Source: an uncultured Eubacterium sp. (GTDB taxonomy: Bacteria > Bacillota > Clostridia > Lachnospirales > CAG-274). From it: a DNA stretch of 7,552 nucleotides. Below are positions 1-5,582 of the stretch, in pieces (positions within the stretch are counted from its first letter, which is position 1; each line of letters opens with the position of its first letter). The stretch lies in the NCBI GenBank assembly GCA_900545305.1, contig UQYD01000064.1, positions 1 through 7,552 on the forward strand, written 5' to 3'. Made by a program: the position numbers and the translations under genes. Below the pieces are notes generated by a model. The model did not search any database. It saw nothing but the letters and a program-made list of their open reading frames with translations, and was not told where the DNA came from.

Positions 1-42
1 GATATATTGGTATATGGAGGAATTAAATGTTTACAGGAATAG
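1..42 (+). CDS. ribD: Probable 3' end of ribD (bifunctional deaminase/reductase), partial
   Basis: The first frame is open from the window edge to a TAG at 40-42 and encodes the short tail DILVYGGIKCLQE. The Asp-Ile followed by alternating hydrophobic residues resembles the C-terminal strand of RibD reductase domains, and ribD normally lies directly upstream of ribE in Firmicute riboflavin operons. If correct, ribD overlaps the ribE start by 16 nt and carries the ribE ribosome binding site within its last codons. The other two plus-strand frames also stop early (24-26 and 44-46), so 13 residues cannot settle the frame. Identity rests mainly on gene order and is an inference. Confidence 0.5.
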   Translation, partial: DILVYGGIKCLQE

Positions 43-650
43 TTGAAGAAGTTGGTAGCATTATTAATCCTGGAAATAGACTAAAGATTAAATGTGAAAA
101 AATATTATCAGACGTAAATTTAGGCGATAGTATTGCTGTAAATGGTATATGCCTTACAGTTACAGAATTTGATGCTAATTCAATCACAGTTGACGTTATG
201 AATGAAACTTTAAATAAAACTTATTTAGGTTCTATGAAAAAAGGTGATTTGCTTAATCTTGAGAGAGCTATGCCTGCGAATGGACGTTTTGGTGGGCATA
301 TTGTTAGTGGACATATAGATGGAACAGGAATAATTAGAAATATAACAAAAGATGGAATTTCTATTTGGTATAGTATAACAGCTGATGATAAAATACTAAG
401 CTATATTGTTGAAAAAGGTTCTATAGCTATTGACGGTATAAGCCTAACGGTTGCTTATATTAATGAAGAAATTTTCAAAGTGTCAGTAATACCACATACG
501 CAAAATAATACTACTCTTTTGTCTAAGAATATTGGAGATAAAGTAAATTTGGAAAATGATATAGTTGGTAAATATATAGAAAAGTTATATAAACCAAAGA
601 AAAAAGAAAGCAAAATAACAGAAGAATTTTTAATAAAAAATGGTTTTTAG
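27..650 (+). CDS. ribE: Riboflavin synthase, alpha subunit
   Basis: Catalyses the dismutation of two 6,7-dimethyl-8-ribityllumazine molecules to riboflavin plus a pyrimidinedione, the last step of riboflavin synthesis in the cytoplasm. The 207-residue protein has the expected tandem lumazine-binding domains. Repeat 1 begins MFTGIVEEVG and contains GDSIAVNGICLTV (33-45). Repeat 2 contains GSIAIDGISLTV (131-142). The Cys42/Ser139 pair sits at equivalent positions in the two repeats, as in known riboflavin synthases. The linker stretch NLERAM...GGHIVSGHIDG (77-99) and the C-terminal NLENDIVGKYIEK (174-186) are also family hallmarks. The tail ending EEFLIKNGF is usual for Firmicute members and length is normal. 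The ATG at 27 follows a GGAGG at 16-20 with 6 nt spacing. In B. subtilis this gene is also called ribE (older name ribB). Confidence 0.97.
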   Translation: MFTGIVEEVGSIINPGNRLKIKCEKILSDVNLGDSIAVNGICLTVTEFDANSITVDVMNETLNKTYLGSMKKGDLLNLERAMPANGRFGGHIVSGHIDGTGIIRNITKDGISIWYSITADDKILSYIVEKGSIAIDGISLTVAYINEEIFKVSVIPHTQNNTTLLSKNIGDKVNLENDIVGKYIEKLYKPKKKESKITEEFLIKNGF

Positions 651-654
651 GAGG
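650..654 (+). promoter_or_regulatory. Shine-Dalgarno of ribBA, overlapping the ribE stop
   Basis: GGAGG begins on the last base of the ribE TAG stop codon (648-650). It lies 4 nt before the ATG at 659 and 7 nt before the ATG at 662. The second spacing is more usual, which favours the second of the two consecutive Met codons as the real start. The overlap suggests translational coupling between ribE and ribBA. Confidence 0.7.
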
Positions 655-658
655 TAAT

Positions 659-1867
659 ATGATGTATAGTTTTAACACTATTCCAGAAGCGATTGAGGAT
701 ATTAAAAATGGAAAAATTATAATAGTAGTAGATGACGAAGACAGGGAAAATGAAGGAGATTTTATTGTTTCAGGGGAAAAAGTTACTGGAGAGACAATGA
801 ATTTTATCGCTACATATGGAAAAGGTCTTATTTGCACCCCTATTTCAGAAAAAATAGCCAAAAGACTTGGCTTAGACCCTATGGTAGCTAATAACACTGA
901 TAACCATGAAACAGCTTTTACAGTAAGTGTAGATCACATGGATACTACAACAGGAATATCTGCTTTTGAAAGAGCATTTACTGTAAATAAAATGGCTGAT
1001 AAAAATTCAAAACCTAGCGATTTTAGAAGACCTGGACATGTATTCCCTCTTATTTCTAAGCCAATGGGTGTATTAGAAAGAAATGGTCATACCGAAGCGA
1101 CAGTTGATTTTATGAAACTTGCAGGACTTGAAGAAATTGGTATATGCTGTGAGATTATGGCTGAAGATGGACATATGGCAAGGACACCAGAATTAATGGA
1201 AATTGCAAAAAAATATGATTTGAGAATAGTAACTATTAAAAGTCTTATAGAATATATTGAAAATAATGTAAAAGTAATAGAAAAAGCTATAACTACAAAA
1301 TTACCAACTAAGTATGGTATATTTGATGTTTCTGGATATTATGATAGAGAAACAGGTAAAGAACATATAGCCTTATATATGGGAAATATAGATAATGGAG
1401 AACCTGTTTTAGCAAGAATTCATTCACAATGTCTTACAGGAGATACATTAGGCTCTTTAAAGTGTGATTGTGGACAGCAGTTAGATTTTGCTTTAAAAAA
1501 TATAGCAAAAGAAAAAAGAGGTGTTCTGTTATACATGGAGCAAGAAGGCAGAGGAATTGGATTAATAAATAAGTTGAGAGCTTATGAATTACAGCGAAAT
1601 GGTATGGATACTGTGGAAGCAAATCTAGCATTAGGTTTTCCGGAGGATTTACGAAAATATAATTGTGCAGGACAGATTTTAGAAGATTTAGGTGTAAAAT
1701 CTATTAATTTAATGACTAATAATCCAGATAAAATTGAAAAAATTCAAGAAGCTGGAATAGTAGTAAATAGACGTATTCCAATAGAAGTTGCACACTCCTC
1801 AGAGGCTGATTTCTATATGGAAACAAAGAAAAATAAAATGGGACATATTTTAAAATTGGAGGCTTAA
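659..1867 (+). CDS. ribBA: Bifunctional 3,4-dihydroxy-2-butanone-4-phosphate synthase / GTP cyclohydrolase II
   Basis: Supplies both precursors of riboflavin: DHBP from ribulose-5-phosphate (N-terminal domain, about 1-205) and diaminopyrimidine from GTP (C-terminal domain, about 208-402). The DHBP synthase half shows DDEDRENEGDF (25-35), GLICTPI with Cys59, TGISAFERA (98-106), RPGHVFPL (124-131) and RNGHTEA (141-147). The GTP cyclohydrolase II half shows the zinc ligands Cys258, Cys269 and Cys271 in a C-x10-C-x-C pattern, then EQEGRGIGL (294-302), the DLRKY region (330-334) and TNNPDK (353-358). All expected motifs are present in both halves, so both activities should be intact. Numbering is from the ATG at 659. 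Ribosome binding site spacing and the family N-terminus (M-Y-x-F-N-T-I-x-E-A-I) make the ATG at 662 the likelier true start. It lies 8 nt after ribE and 4 nt before ribH, in one operon. Confidence 0.97.
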   Translation: MMYSFNTIPEAIEDIKNGKIIIVVDDEDRENEGDFIVSGEKVTGETMNFIATYGKGLICTPISEKIAKRLGLDPMVANNTDNHETAFTVSVDHMDTTTGISAFERAFTVNKMADKNSKPSDFRRPGHVFPLISKPMGVLERNGHTEATVDFMKLAGLEEIGICCEIMAEDGHMARTPELMEIAKKYDLRIVTIKSLIEYIENNVKVIEKAITTKLPTKYGIFDVSGYYDRETGKEHIALYMGNIDNGEPVLARIHSQCLTGDTLGSLKCDCGQQLDFALKNIAKEKRGVLLYMEQEGRGIGLINKLRAYELQRNGMDTVEANLALGFPEDLRKYNCAGQILEDLGVKSINLMTNNPDKIEKIQEAGIVVNRRIPIEVAHSSEADFYMETKKNKMGHILKLEA

Positions 1868-1871
1868 GAAA

Positions 1872-2333
1872 ATGAAAGTGTATGAAGGAAAATTAGTTAG
1901 TAATGGCAAAAAATATGGTATAGTTGTATCAAGATTTAATGAATTTATAACATCTAAACTTTTAAGTGGTGCTGAAGATGCCCTTATCAGACATGGTGTT
2001 GGCGAAAATGATATATCTGTGGCTTGGGTTCCTGGTGCATTTGAAATACCTTTAGTTGCTCAAAAAATGGCAAAAAGTAATAAATACGATGCAGTTATTT
2101 GTCTTGGTGCTGTAATCAAAGGGTCTACATCTCATTATGACTATGTTTGTGCTGAAGTATCAAAGGGAATTGCTACAGCAGGAATGAATACAGAGGTACC
2201 TGTTATATTTGGTGTAGTTACTACAGATAATATTGAACAAGCTATTGAGAGAGCTGGAACAAAAGCTGGTAATAAGGGATATGATGCAGCAGTTACAGCT
2301 ATAGAAATGGCAAACCTTTTTGATAATTTATAA
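1872..2333 (+). CDS. ribH: 6,7-dimethyl-8-ribityllumazine synthase
   Basis: Condenses the ribitylamino-pyrimidinedione with DHBP to form lumazine, the substrate of RibE; family members assemble into pentamers or icosahedral capsids. The 153-residue protein has the family motifs SRFNEFIT (20-27), WVPGAFEIP (52-60), LGAVIKGSTSHYDYV (78-92) and ERAGTKAGNKG (126-136). Phe22, His88 and Arg127 fall on the same numbers as the active-site residues of the B. subtilis enzyme, so it aligns there without gaps. It starts 4 nt after ribBA, with GGAGG at 1858-1862 inside the ribBA 3' end, 9 nt before the ATG. It is the last gene of the operon and is followed directly by a terminator hairpin. Confidence 0.97.
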   Translation: MKVYEGKLVSNGKKYGIVVSRFNEFITSKLLSGAEDALIRHGVGENDISVAWVPGAFEIPLVAQKMAKSNKYDAVICLGAVIKGSTSHYDYVCAEVSKGIATAGMNTEVPVIFGVVTTDNIEQAIERAGTKAGNKGYDAAVTAIEMANLFDNL

Positions 2334-2381
2334 AAAAATAAGCTCTCATATGCAGATAAGCTGGTATGAGAGCTTATTTTT
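2334..2381. terminator. Bidirectional rho-independent terminator between ribH and the convergent kinase gene
   Basis: A perfect 17-bp inverted repeat pairs 2334-2350 with 2365-2381. The core is TAAGCTCTCATA/TATGAGAGCTTA, flanked by an A-run (2332-2338) on the left and a T-run (2377-2381) on the right, so each strand ends its hairpin with a U-tract. The 14-nt apex (2351-2364) can extend the stem by a short CAG/CTG pairing around ATAAG. It starts immediately after the ribH stop and overlaps the stop codon of the minus-strand kinase gene (2380-2382). It would end the rib transcript and the minus-strand transcript alike. Confidence 0.93.
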
Positions 2382-4032
2382 AGTAAAAACAACTATGACC
2401 TATAAATTCTCTTAAAATTGAATTACTTGGAACATCAGTTTCAGGGATGGCAATAAAACTATTTAATAAGTTTAGCAATCGCCTTGCTTCTAAATAAGTT
2501 GAATCAGTTCTGTCAATATTAAATAGTAATGGTTCAACCATTAATTTTAAAACGCTAAGTTCATAAACTAAAGCAGAATTAAATATAGCATCTGCTTGTT
2601 CCTGATATGGGAATATATTTTCTCTTTCTCCAGCTAAAACATCTGGCCACATATTTATAGTTGTTCGTAAGTCAAAACCTCTAAAATAGTGGTCTCTGAC
2701 TAAACGTCGGATTAATCGGTTATCAGTAGTTGCTATTCGATTGTGCTCATCTATATTTAGCTGTGTTAAAGCACTAATATAAATTTTAAATTTATCCTCT
2801 TTTGGAATATCTATAGTCAACTGTTCATTTATACCATGTATGCCTTCAACTATTAATATAGAATTATCTTCCAATTGAATTTTTTTAGATTCAACTTTTC
2901 TCAACCCAGTTGCCATATCGTATAAAGGAGTATCTACAGGTTGGTATTTTAATAAATTAAGCATATCCATATTAAATTGCTCGATATCAAGAGATGAAAG
3001 GTTTTCAAAGTTTTTCCTGCCATTACTATCTTCAGGAACATCATCTCTATTTTTATAGTAATCATCCAATGATATTACTTGAGGAATTTTACCTGTTGCT
3101 ATAAGTTGTATAGCTAATCGTTTAGCAAAAGTTGTTTTACCAGATGAAGATGGTCCGGCTATAAGAACAATTTTCTTGTTTTGCTTATTTATTTTGTCTG
3201 CTATTTCAGCAATCTTTTTTTCATGGAGAGCCTCAGCAGTAAAAATTATATCCTTTGTTTTTCCTGAACAAATCAACTTATTAAGGCTTGGTAATGCTGA
3301 TACTCTTAAAATTCGGGACCATTCCTCATATTCATTAAAAACAGTTGTTAATTTAGGATATTTTTTTACATCGTTTAATTTATTAGAATCTTCTTTGTTT
3401 GCAAATATAAGAAGAAAACCATTTTCAAATTTTTTTAGATCAAATTTTTTAATATATGACGTAGATGGTACAATCTTATCATTAAAGAAATCATAAAAAT
3501 CTTTTAATTTGTACAAGTTTATGATTCCAGATTCAACAAATTTCAATGACTGCAATCTATTTATGAGATTATTTTCTTTGAATATTTCATAGCAATCTTC
3601 TATTGGGAATGAACAACTTTCAATTTCGTAATCTTTTTTGATAATATCCAGCATACATTTTTTTATTTTGTATAAATTTTCTTCGGTTACATCAAGACTG
3701 TTTAAAGTACAATAGAAATTATAATTTATGGAATGTTCAACCCAACAGGAAACTTTGTCTCCATAAAGTTTGTGAATAGCAGCAACTAATATAAACATAC
3801 AGCTGCTTTGATATGTTCTAAATCCATAATTAGAATCAATATTAAAAAATTCTATATGTGAATTGGAACAGATTTTATAATTTAAGTCACAAAGATTGTG
3901 ATTTACTGATGCAACAAGTATTGGGCTTTCAAATAGGTCAGAAAAATCCTTACTTAATTCAAGTAAAGATGTTCCATCTTCAATTTCAATATCTTGATTA
4001 CAATTTACTATATGAACTTTATGTAAATCCAT
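2380..4032 (-). CDS. Nucleoside (uridine) kinase-like P-loop protein with ThrRS-like TGS and degenerate SAD N-terminus
   Basis: This 550-residue protein has three parts. Residues about 5-65 resemble a TGS domain (ubiquitin-like fold known from ThrRS and RelA). Residues about 70-200 resemble the second additional domain of threonyl-tRNA synthetase, but where ThrRS has its HxxxH metal/editing motif this protein reads QSSCMFILVAA (75-85). The later EHSINYNFYC (99-108) matches the ENGFYYD-like strand of ThrRS. Residues about 270-550 are a phosphoribulokinase/uridine-kinase-type domain with Walker A GPSSSGKTTFAKRLA (293-307), SLDDYY (321-326) and EGIHGIN (396-402). Proteins of this layout in Clostridia and Thermotogae are usually called nucleoside or uridine kinase; the true substrate is not evident here. 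No signal peptide or membrane segment is seen. It begins 21 nt after the Nif3-like gene, behind a G-rich ribosome binding site. Confidence 0.85.
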   Translation of the reverse strand: MDLHKVHIVNCNQDIEIEDGTSLLELSKDFSDLFESPILVASVNHNLCDLNYKICSNSHIEFFNIDSNYGFRTYQSSCMFILVAAIHKLYGDKVSCWVEHSINYNFYCTLNSLDVTEENLYKIKKCMLDIIKKDYEIESCSFPIEDCYEIFKENNLINRLQSLKFVESGIINLYKLKDFYDFFNDKIVPSTSYIKKFDLKKFENGFLLIFANKEDSNKLNDVKKYPKLTTVFNEYEEWSRILRVSALPSLNKLICSGKTKDIIFTAEALHEKKIAEIADKINKQNKKIVLIAGPSSSGKTTFAKRLAIQLIATGKIPQVISLDDYYKNRDDVPEDSNGRKNFENLSSLDIEQFNMDMLNLLKYQPVDTPLYDMATGLRKVESKKIQLEDNSILIVEGIHGINEQLTIDIPKEDKFKIYISALTQLNIDEHNRIATTDNRLIRRLVRDHYFRGFDLRTTINMWPDVLAGERENIFPYQEQADAIFNSALVYELSVLKLMVEPLLFNIDRTDSTYLEARRLLNLLNSFIAIPETDVPSNSILREFIGHSCFY

Positions 4033-4038
4033 AAAAAT

Positions 4039-4044
4039 CCCCCC
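4039..4044 (-). promoter_or_regulatory. Atypical G6 ribosome binding site of the kinase-like gene
   Basis: On the minus strand the start is preceded by AGGGGGGATTTTTATG. The six Gs end 6 nt before the ATG at 4032. The usual GGAGG is replaced by a G-run that can still pair with the anti-Shine-Dalgarno, partly through G-U pairs. No other start with a better site is nearby, so this supports 4032 as the start. Confidence 0.6.
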
Positions 4045-4053
4045 TAATATATT

Positions 4054-4845
4054 CTATATTATATCTAGTGTTTGACCATTAACTTTTGAACATACACATT
4101 CTATGTTGGATATTTTACTTTTAATATATTCACATAATACAGGCACTATTATTACTTCTGTAAAATAGTGAGTTCCATCTATAACACATAATCCTATTTC
4201 TTGAGCGTATTGAGCATCATGATAGCCTAAGTCTCCTGTTATATAGCATTGGCAGTCATTCTTTTTTGCAATTTGCATAAATTCAGAGTCTGTGCCCTTT
4301 CCTGTGCAAAGACCAATTTTTTTTATTTTAGTAGATTTATCACCAGAAATAACTAAGTGATTTAAGTTTAATTTTTCTTTTACAAGGAAGGCTAACTCAC
4401 TCAATGTCATTTCAGATTTTAAATAACCTATTTTACCTAAAAATGAAGATTCTCCTGTTCTAAATAATCCTGTAACATTATTTAATTCTAAGATATTGCT
4501 TAATGTTGAGTTGGTACCACCTTCAGCAATATCCAAATTTGTATGGGCAGAGTATATGTTAATATTATTCTTTATTGCTTTTTTTATTTTTTTACCAATT
4601 GGAGTATCAAAATCTAAAGTTTTTAGGGCTTTAAAAATAAATGGATGATGAGTAATTATCATATTTGCACCAATTTCAATTGCCTCATCAATTACAGCTT
4701 CACTACAATCTAAAGCAAAAAGAATTTTATTTATATTATCATTTTGGCTACCGAGCATAAGACCTACATTGTCCCAACTTTCTGCTAAGTTTTTAGGAGC
4801 AAGAATTTCCATAGCTGATATTATCTCGTGACATTTTACAGACAT
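4054..4845 (-). CDS. Nif3-like dinuclear metal-centre protein (YqfO/YbgI family)
   Basis: The 263-residue protein matches the NIF3 family, whose members form toroidal hexamers with two metal ions per subunit. The metal-ligand motifs are all present: His66-His67 in ITHHPFIF (64-71), Asp105 in SAHTNLD (99-105), and His226/Glu230 in DGTHYFTE (223-230). The N-terminal AESWDNVGLMLG (21-32) is also characteristic. Length matches the short form such as E. coli YbgI; the long insertion of B. subtilis YqfO is absent. The cellular role of the family is unsettled. The label 'GTP cyclohydrolase 1 type 2' used in some databases should not be taken to link it to the riboflavin genes nearby. It starts inside the end of trmK (10-nt overlap) behind GAGGAGG at 4853-4859, 7 nt before the ATG, as expected for coupled translation. 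It ends in TAG. Confidence 0.93.
   Translation of the reverse strand: MSVKCHEIISAMEILAPKNLAESWDNVGLMLGSQNDNINKILFALDCSEAVIDEAIEIGANMIITHHPFIFKALKTLDFDTPIGKKIKKAIKNNINIYSAHTNLDIAEGGTNSTLSNILELNNVTGLFRTGESSFLGKIGYLKSEMTLSELAFLVKEKLNLNHLVISGDKSTKIKKIGLCTGKGTDSEFMQIAKKNDCQCYITGDLGYHDAQYAQEIGLCVIDGTHYFTEVIIVPVLCEYIKSKISNIECVCSKVNGQTLDII
4058..4063 (-). promoter_or_regulatory. Possible -10 box for the kinase-like gene
   Basis: A perfect TATAAT on the minus strand lies in the last codons of the Nif3-like gene, about 25 nt upstream of the kinase start codon. No convincing TTGACA-like hexamer lies 16-18 nt further upstream (that stretch reads AAAGTT) and there is no extended TG motif. In DNA this AT-rich, such a hexamer can occur by chance, so this is only a candidate internal promoter. 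Confidence 0.22.
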
Positions 4846-5525
4846 TTTAACGCCTCCTCATATAAACTCTTTAAGTGTTTAAGTTGAGATATTCTCTCAT
4901 CTGCATTTTCAACTGCATTATTAGATATATTATCTAATACGATGTTTATTTTTTTATATTCATGGTCAATAAATTTCTTTAAAACAGCTGACTTTTTGTT
5001 TAATAAAAATTTACCAAAGTAATACTCTATTTCAGAATATTCTTCGTCAGAACCCTTTACAGCATTAATTATTGTATAATATTTTCCAGATTCCATAAGC
5101 ATCTCTTCGTTTATTATTTTATAATTGATGCTATGTAAGTATGCCCTTACCTTTTCTATATCTCTTTGAGGTTGCAATATTAATTGGTTTGCATTCTTTA
5201 CAGCCTTTTCGTTAGACTTTAAAACATCTATAGTTAAAAGGCCACCCATTCCAGATATAATTATTGTATCTATTATTTCGGAATCTTTTATTATTTCTAA
5301 TCCATTGCCACATCTAACGTCTATTTTGTCATTTAATCCGTATAAAGAAATATTAGTTTTAGCTTTGTCACAAGATCCTTTGCTAATATCAGCTGCTATA
5401 GCTTTTTTTGCTATAGAATTTTTAATTAAATAAATAGGAACATAACCATGGTCGGTACCTATATCAGCAATCAAATTCCCTGTATTGACTTGTGAGACTA
5501 CATTTTTTAATCTATTAGATAACAA
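4836..5525 (-). CDS. trmK: tRNA (adenine(22)-N1)-methyltransferase
   Basis: SAM-dependent methylation of N1 of A22 in the D-stem region of bacterial tRNAs, the activity shown for B. subtilis TrmK (YqfN). The 229-residue protein has a Rossmann methyltransferase domain with SAM motif I DIGTDHGYVP (21-30), an acidic strand end AADIS (44-48), SGMGG (91-95) and LILQPQ (115-120). A mostly helical, charged C-terminal region (about 165-229) matches the coiled-coil domain of the family. The start codon is TTG at 5525. It is the only acceptable start, because the frame has a stop just upstream (5538-5540), and an AGGAGG at 5534-5539 sits 8 nt before it. The order rpoD-trmK-nif3-like is conserved in Firmicutes. 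Here a terminator hairpin lies between rpoD and trmK. Confidence 0.94.
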   Translation of the reverse strand: MLSNRLKNVVSQVNTGNLIADIGTDHGYVPIYLIKNSIAKKAIAADISKGSCDKAKTNISLYGLNDKIDVRCGNGLEIIKDSEIIDTIIISGMGGLLTIDVLKSNEKAVKNANQLILQPQRDIEKVRAYLHSINYKIINEEMLMESGKYYTIINAVKGSDEEYSEIEYYFGKFLLNKKSAVLKKFIDHEYKKINIVLDNISNNAVENADERISQLKHLKSLYEEALKCL

Positions 5526-5533
5526 AAAATAAC

Positions 5534-5539
5534 CCTCCT
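5534..5539 (-). promoter_or_regulatory. Strong Shine-Dalgarno fixing the TTG start of trmK
   Basis: The minus strand reads TAGGAGGGTTATTTTTTG. The AGGAGG lies 8 nt before the TTG and overlaps an in-frame TAG, which excludes any start further upstream. A consensus ribosome binding site together with a weak initiation codon is common in low-GC Gram-positives. Confidence 0.8.
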
Positions 5540-5545
5540 ATGTTT

Positions 5546-5572
5546 AAAAAAGCTGCCCAAGTTCAGGGCAGC
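5546..5572 (-). terminator. Rho-independent terminator after rpoD
   Basis: On the minus strand GCTGCCC (5572-5566) and GGGCAGC (5558-5552) form a 7-bp GC-rich stem with a TGAACTT loop, followed by six Ts (5551-5546). This is a textbook intrinsic terminator starting 11 nt after the rpoD stop codon. It also lies only 6 nt ahead of the trmK ribosome binding site, so it either ends the dnaG-rpoD transcript or reduces readthrough into trmK. Confidence 0.88.
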
Positions 5573-5582
5573 CCATAATATC

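Noticed and set aside
1..26. FMN riboswitch ahead of the riboflavin genes
   Set aside because: Only 26 nt precede ribE in the window. They hold a ribosome binding site and probably the ribD end, with none of the RFN element visible; it would be expected upstream of ribD.
523..897. Minus-strand open frame of 124 codons
   Set aside because: It lies opposite the ribE end and ribBA start, which have clear family motifs. Its product is low-complexity and hydrophobic with no recognisable domain.
1434..1631. Minus-strand open frame of 65 codons inside ribBA
   Set aside because: It is antisense to the conserved GTP cyclohydrolase II domain and its product is Leu-rich with no family resemblance.
2141..2392. 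Minus-strand open frame of 83 codons across ribH and the terminator
   Set aside because: It is antisense to ribH, crosses the terminator hairpin, and overlaps the 3' end of the kinase gene.
3176..3496. Plus-strand open frame of 106 codons inside the kinase gene
   Set aside because: It is antisense to the Walker A region and preceding segment of the kinase; its Phe/Ser-rich product reflects the complement of Lys/Glu-rich codons.
4054..4845. Nif3-like protein as a GTP cyclohydrolase I feeding folate or riboflavin synthesis
   Set aside because: That database label has weak general support, and the gene is on the opposite strand from the rib operon in a different transcription unit. GTP cyclohydrolase II is already supplied by RibBA.
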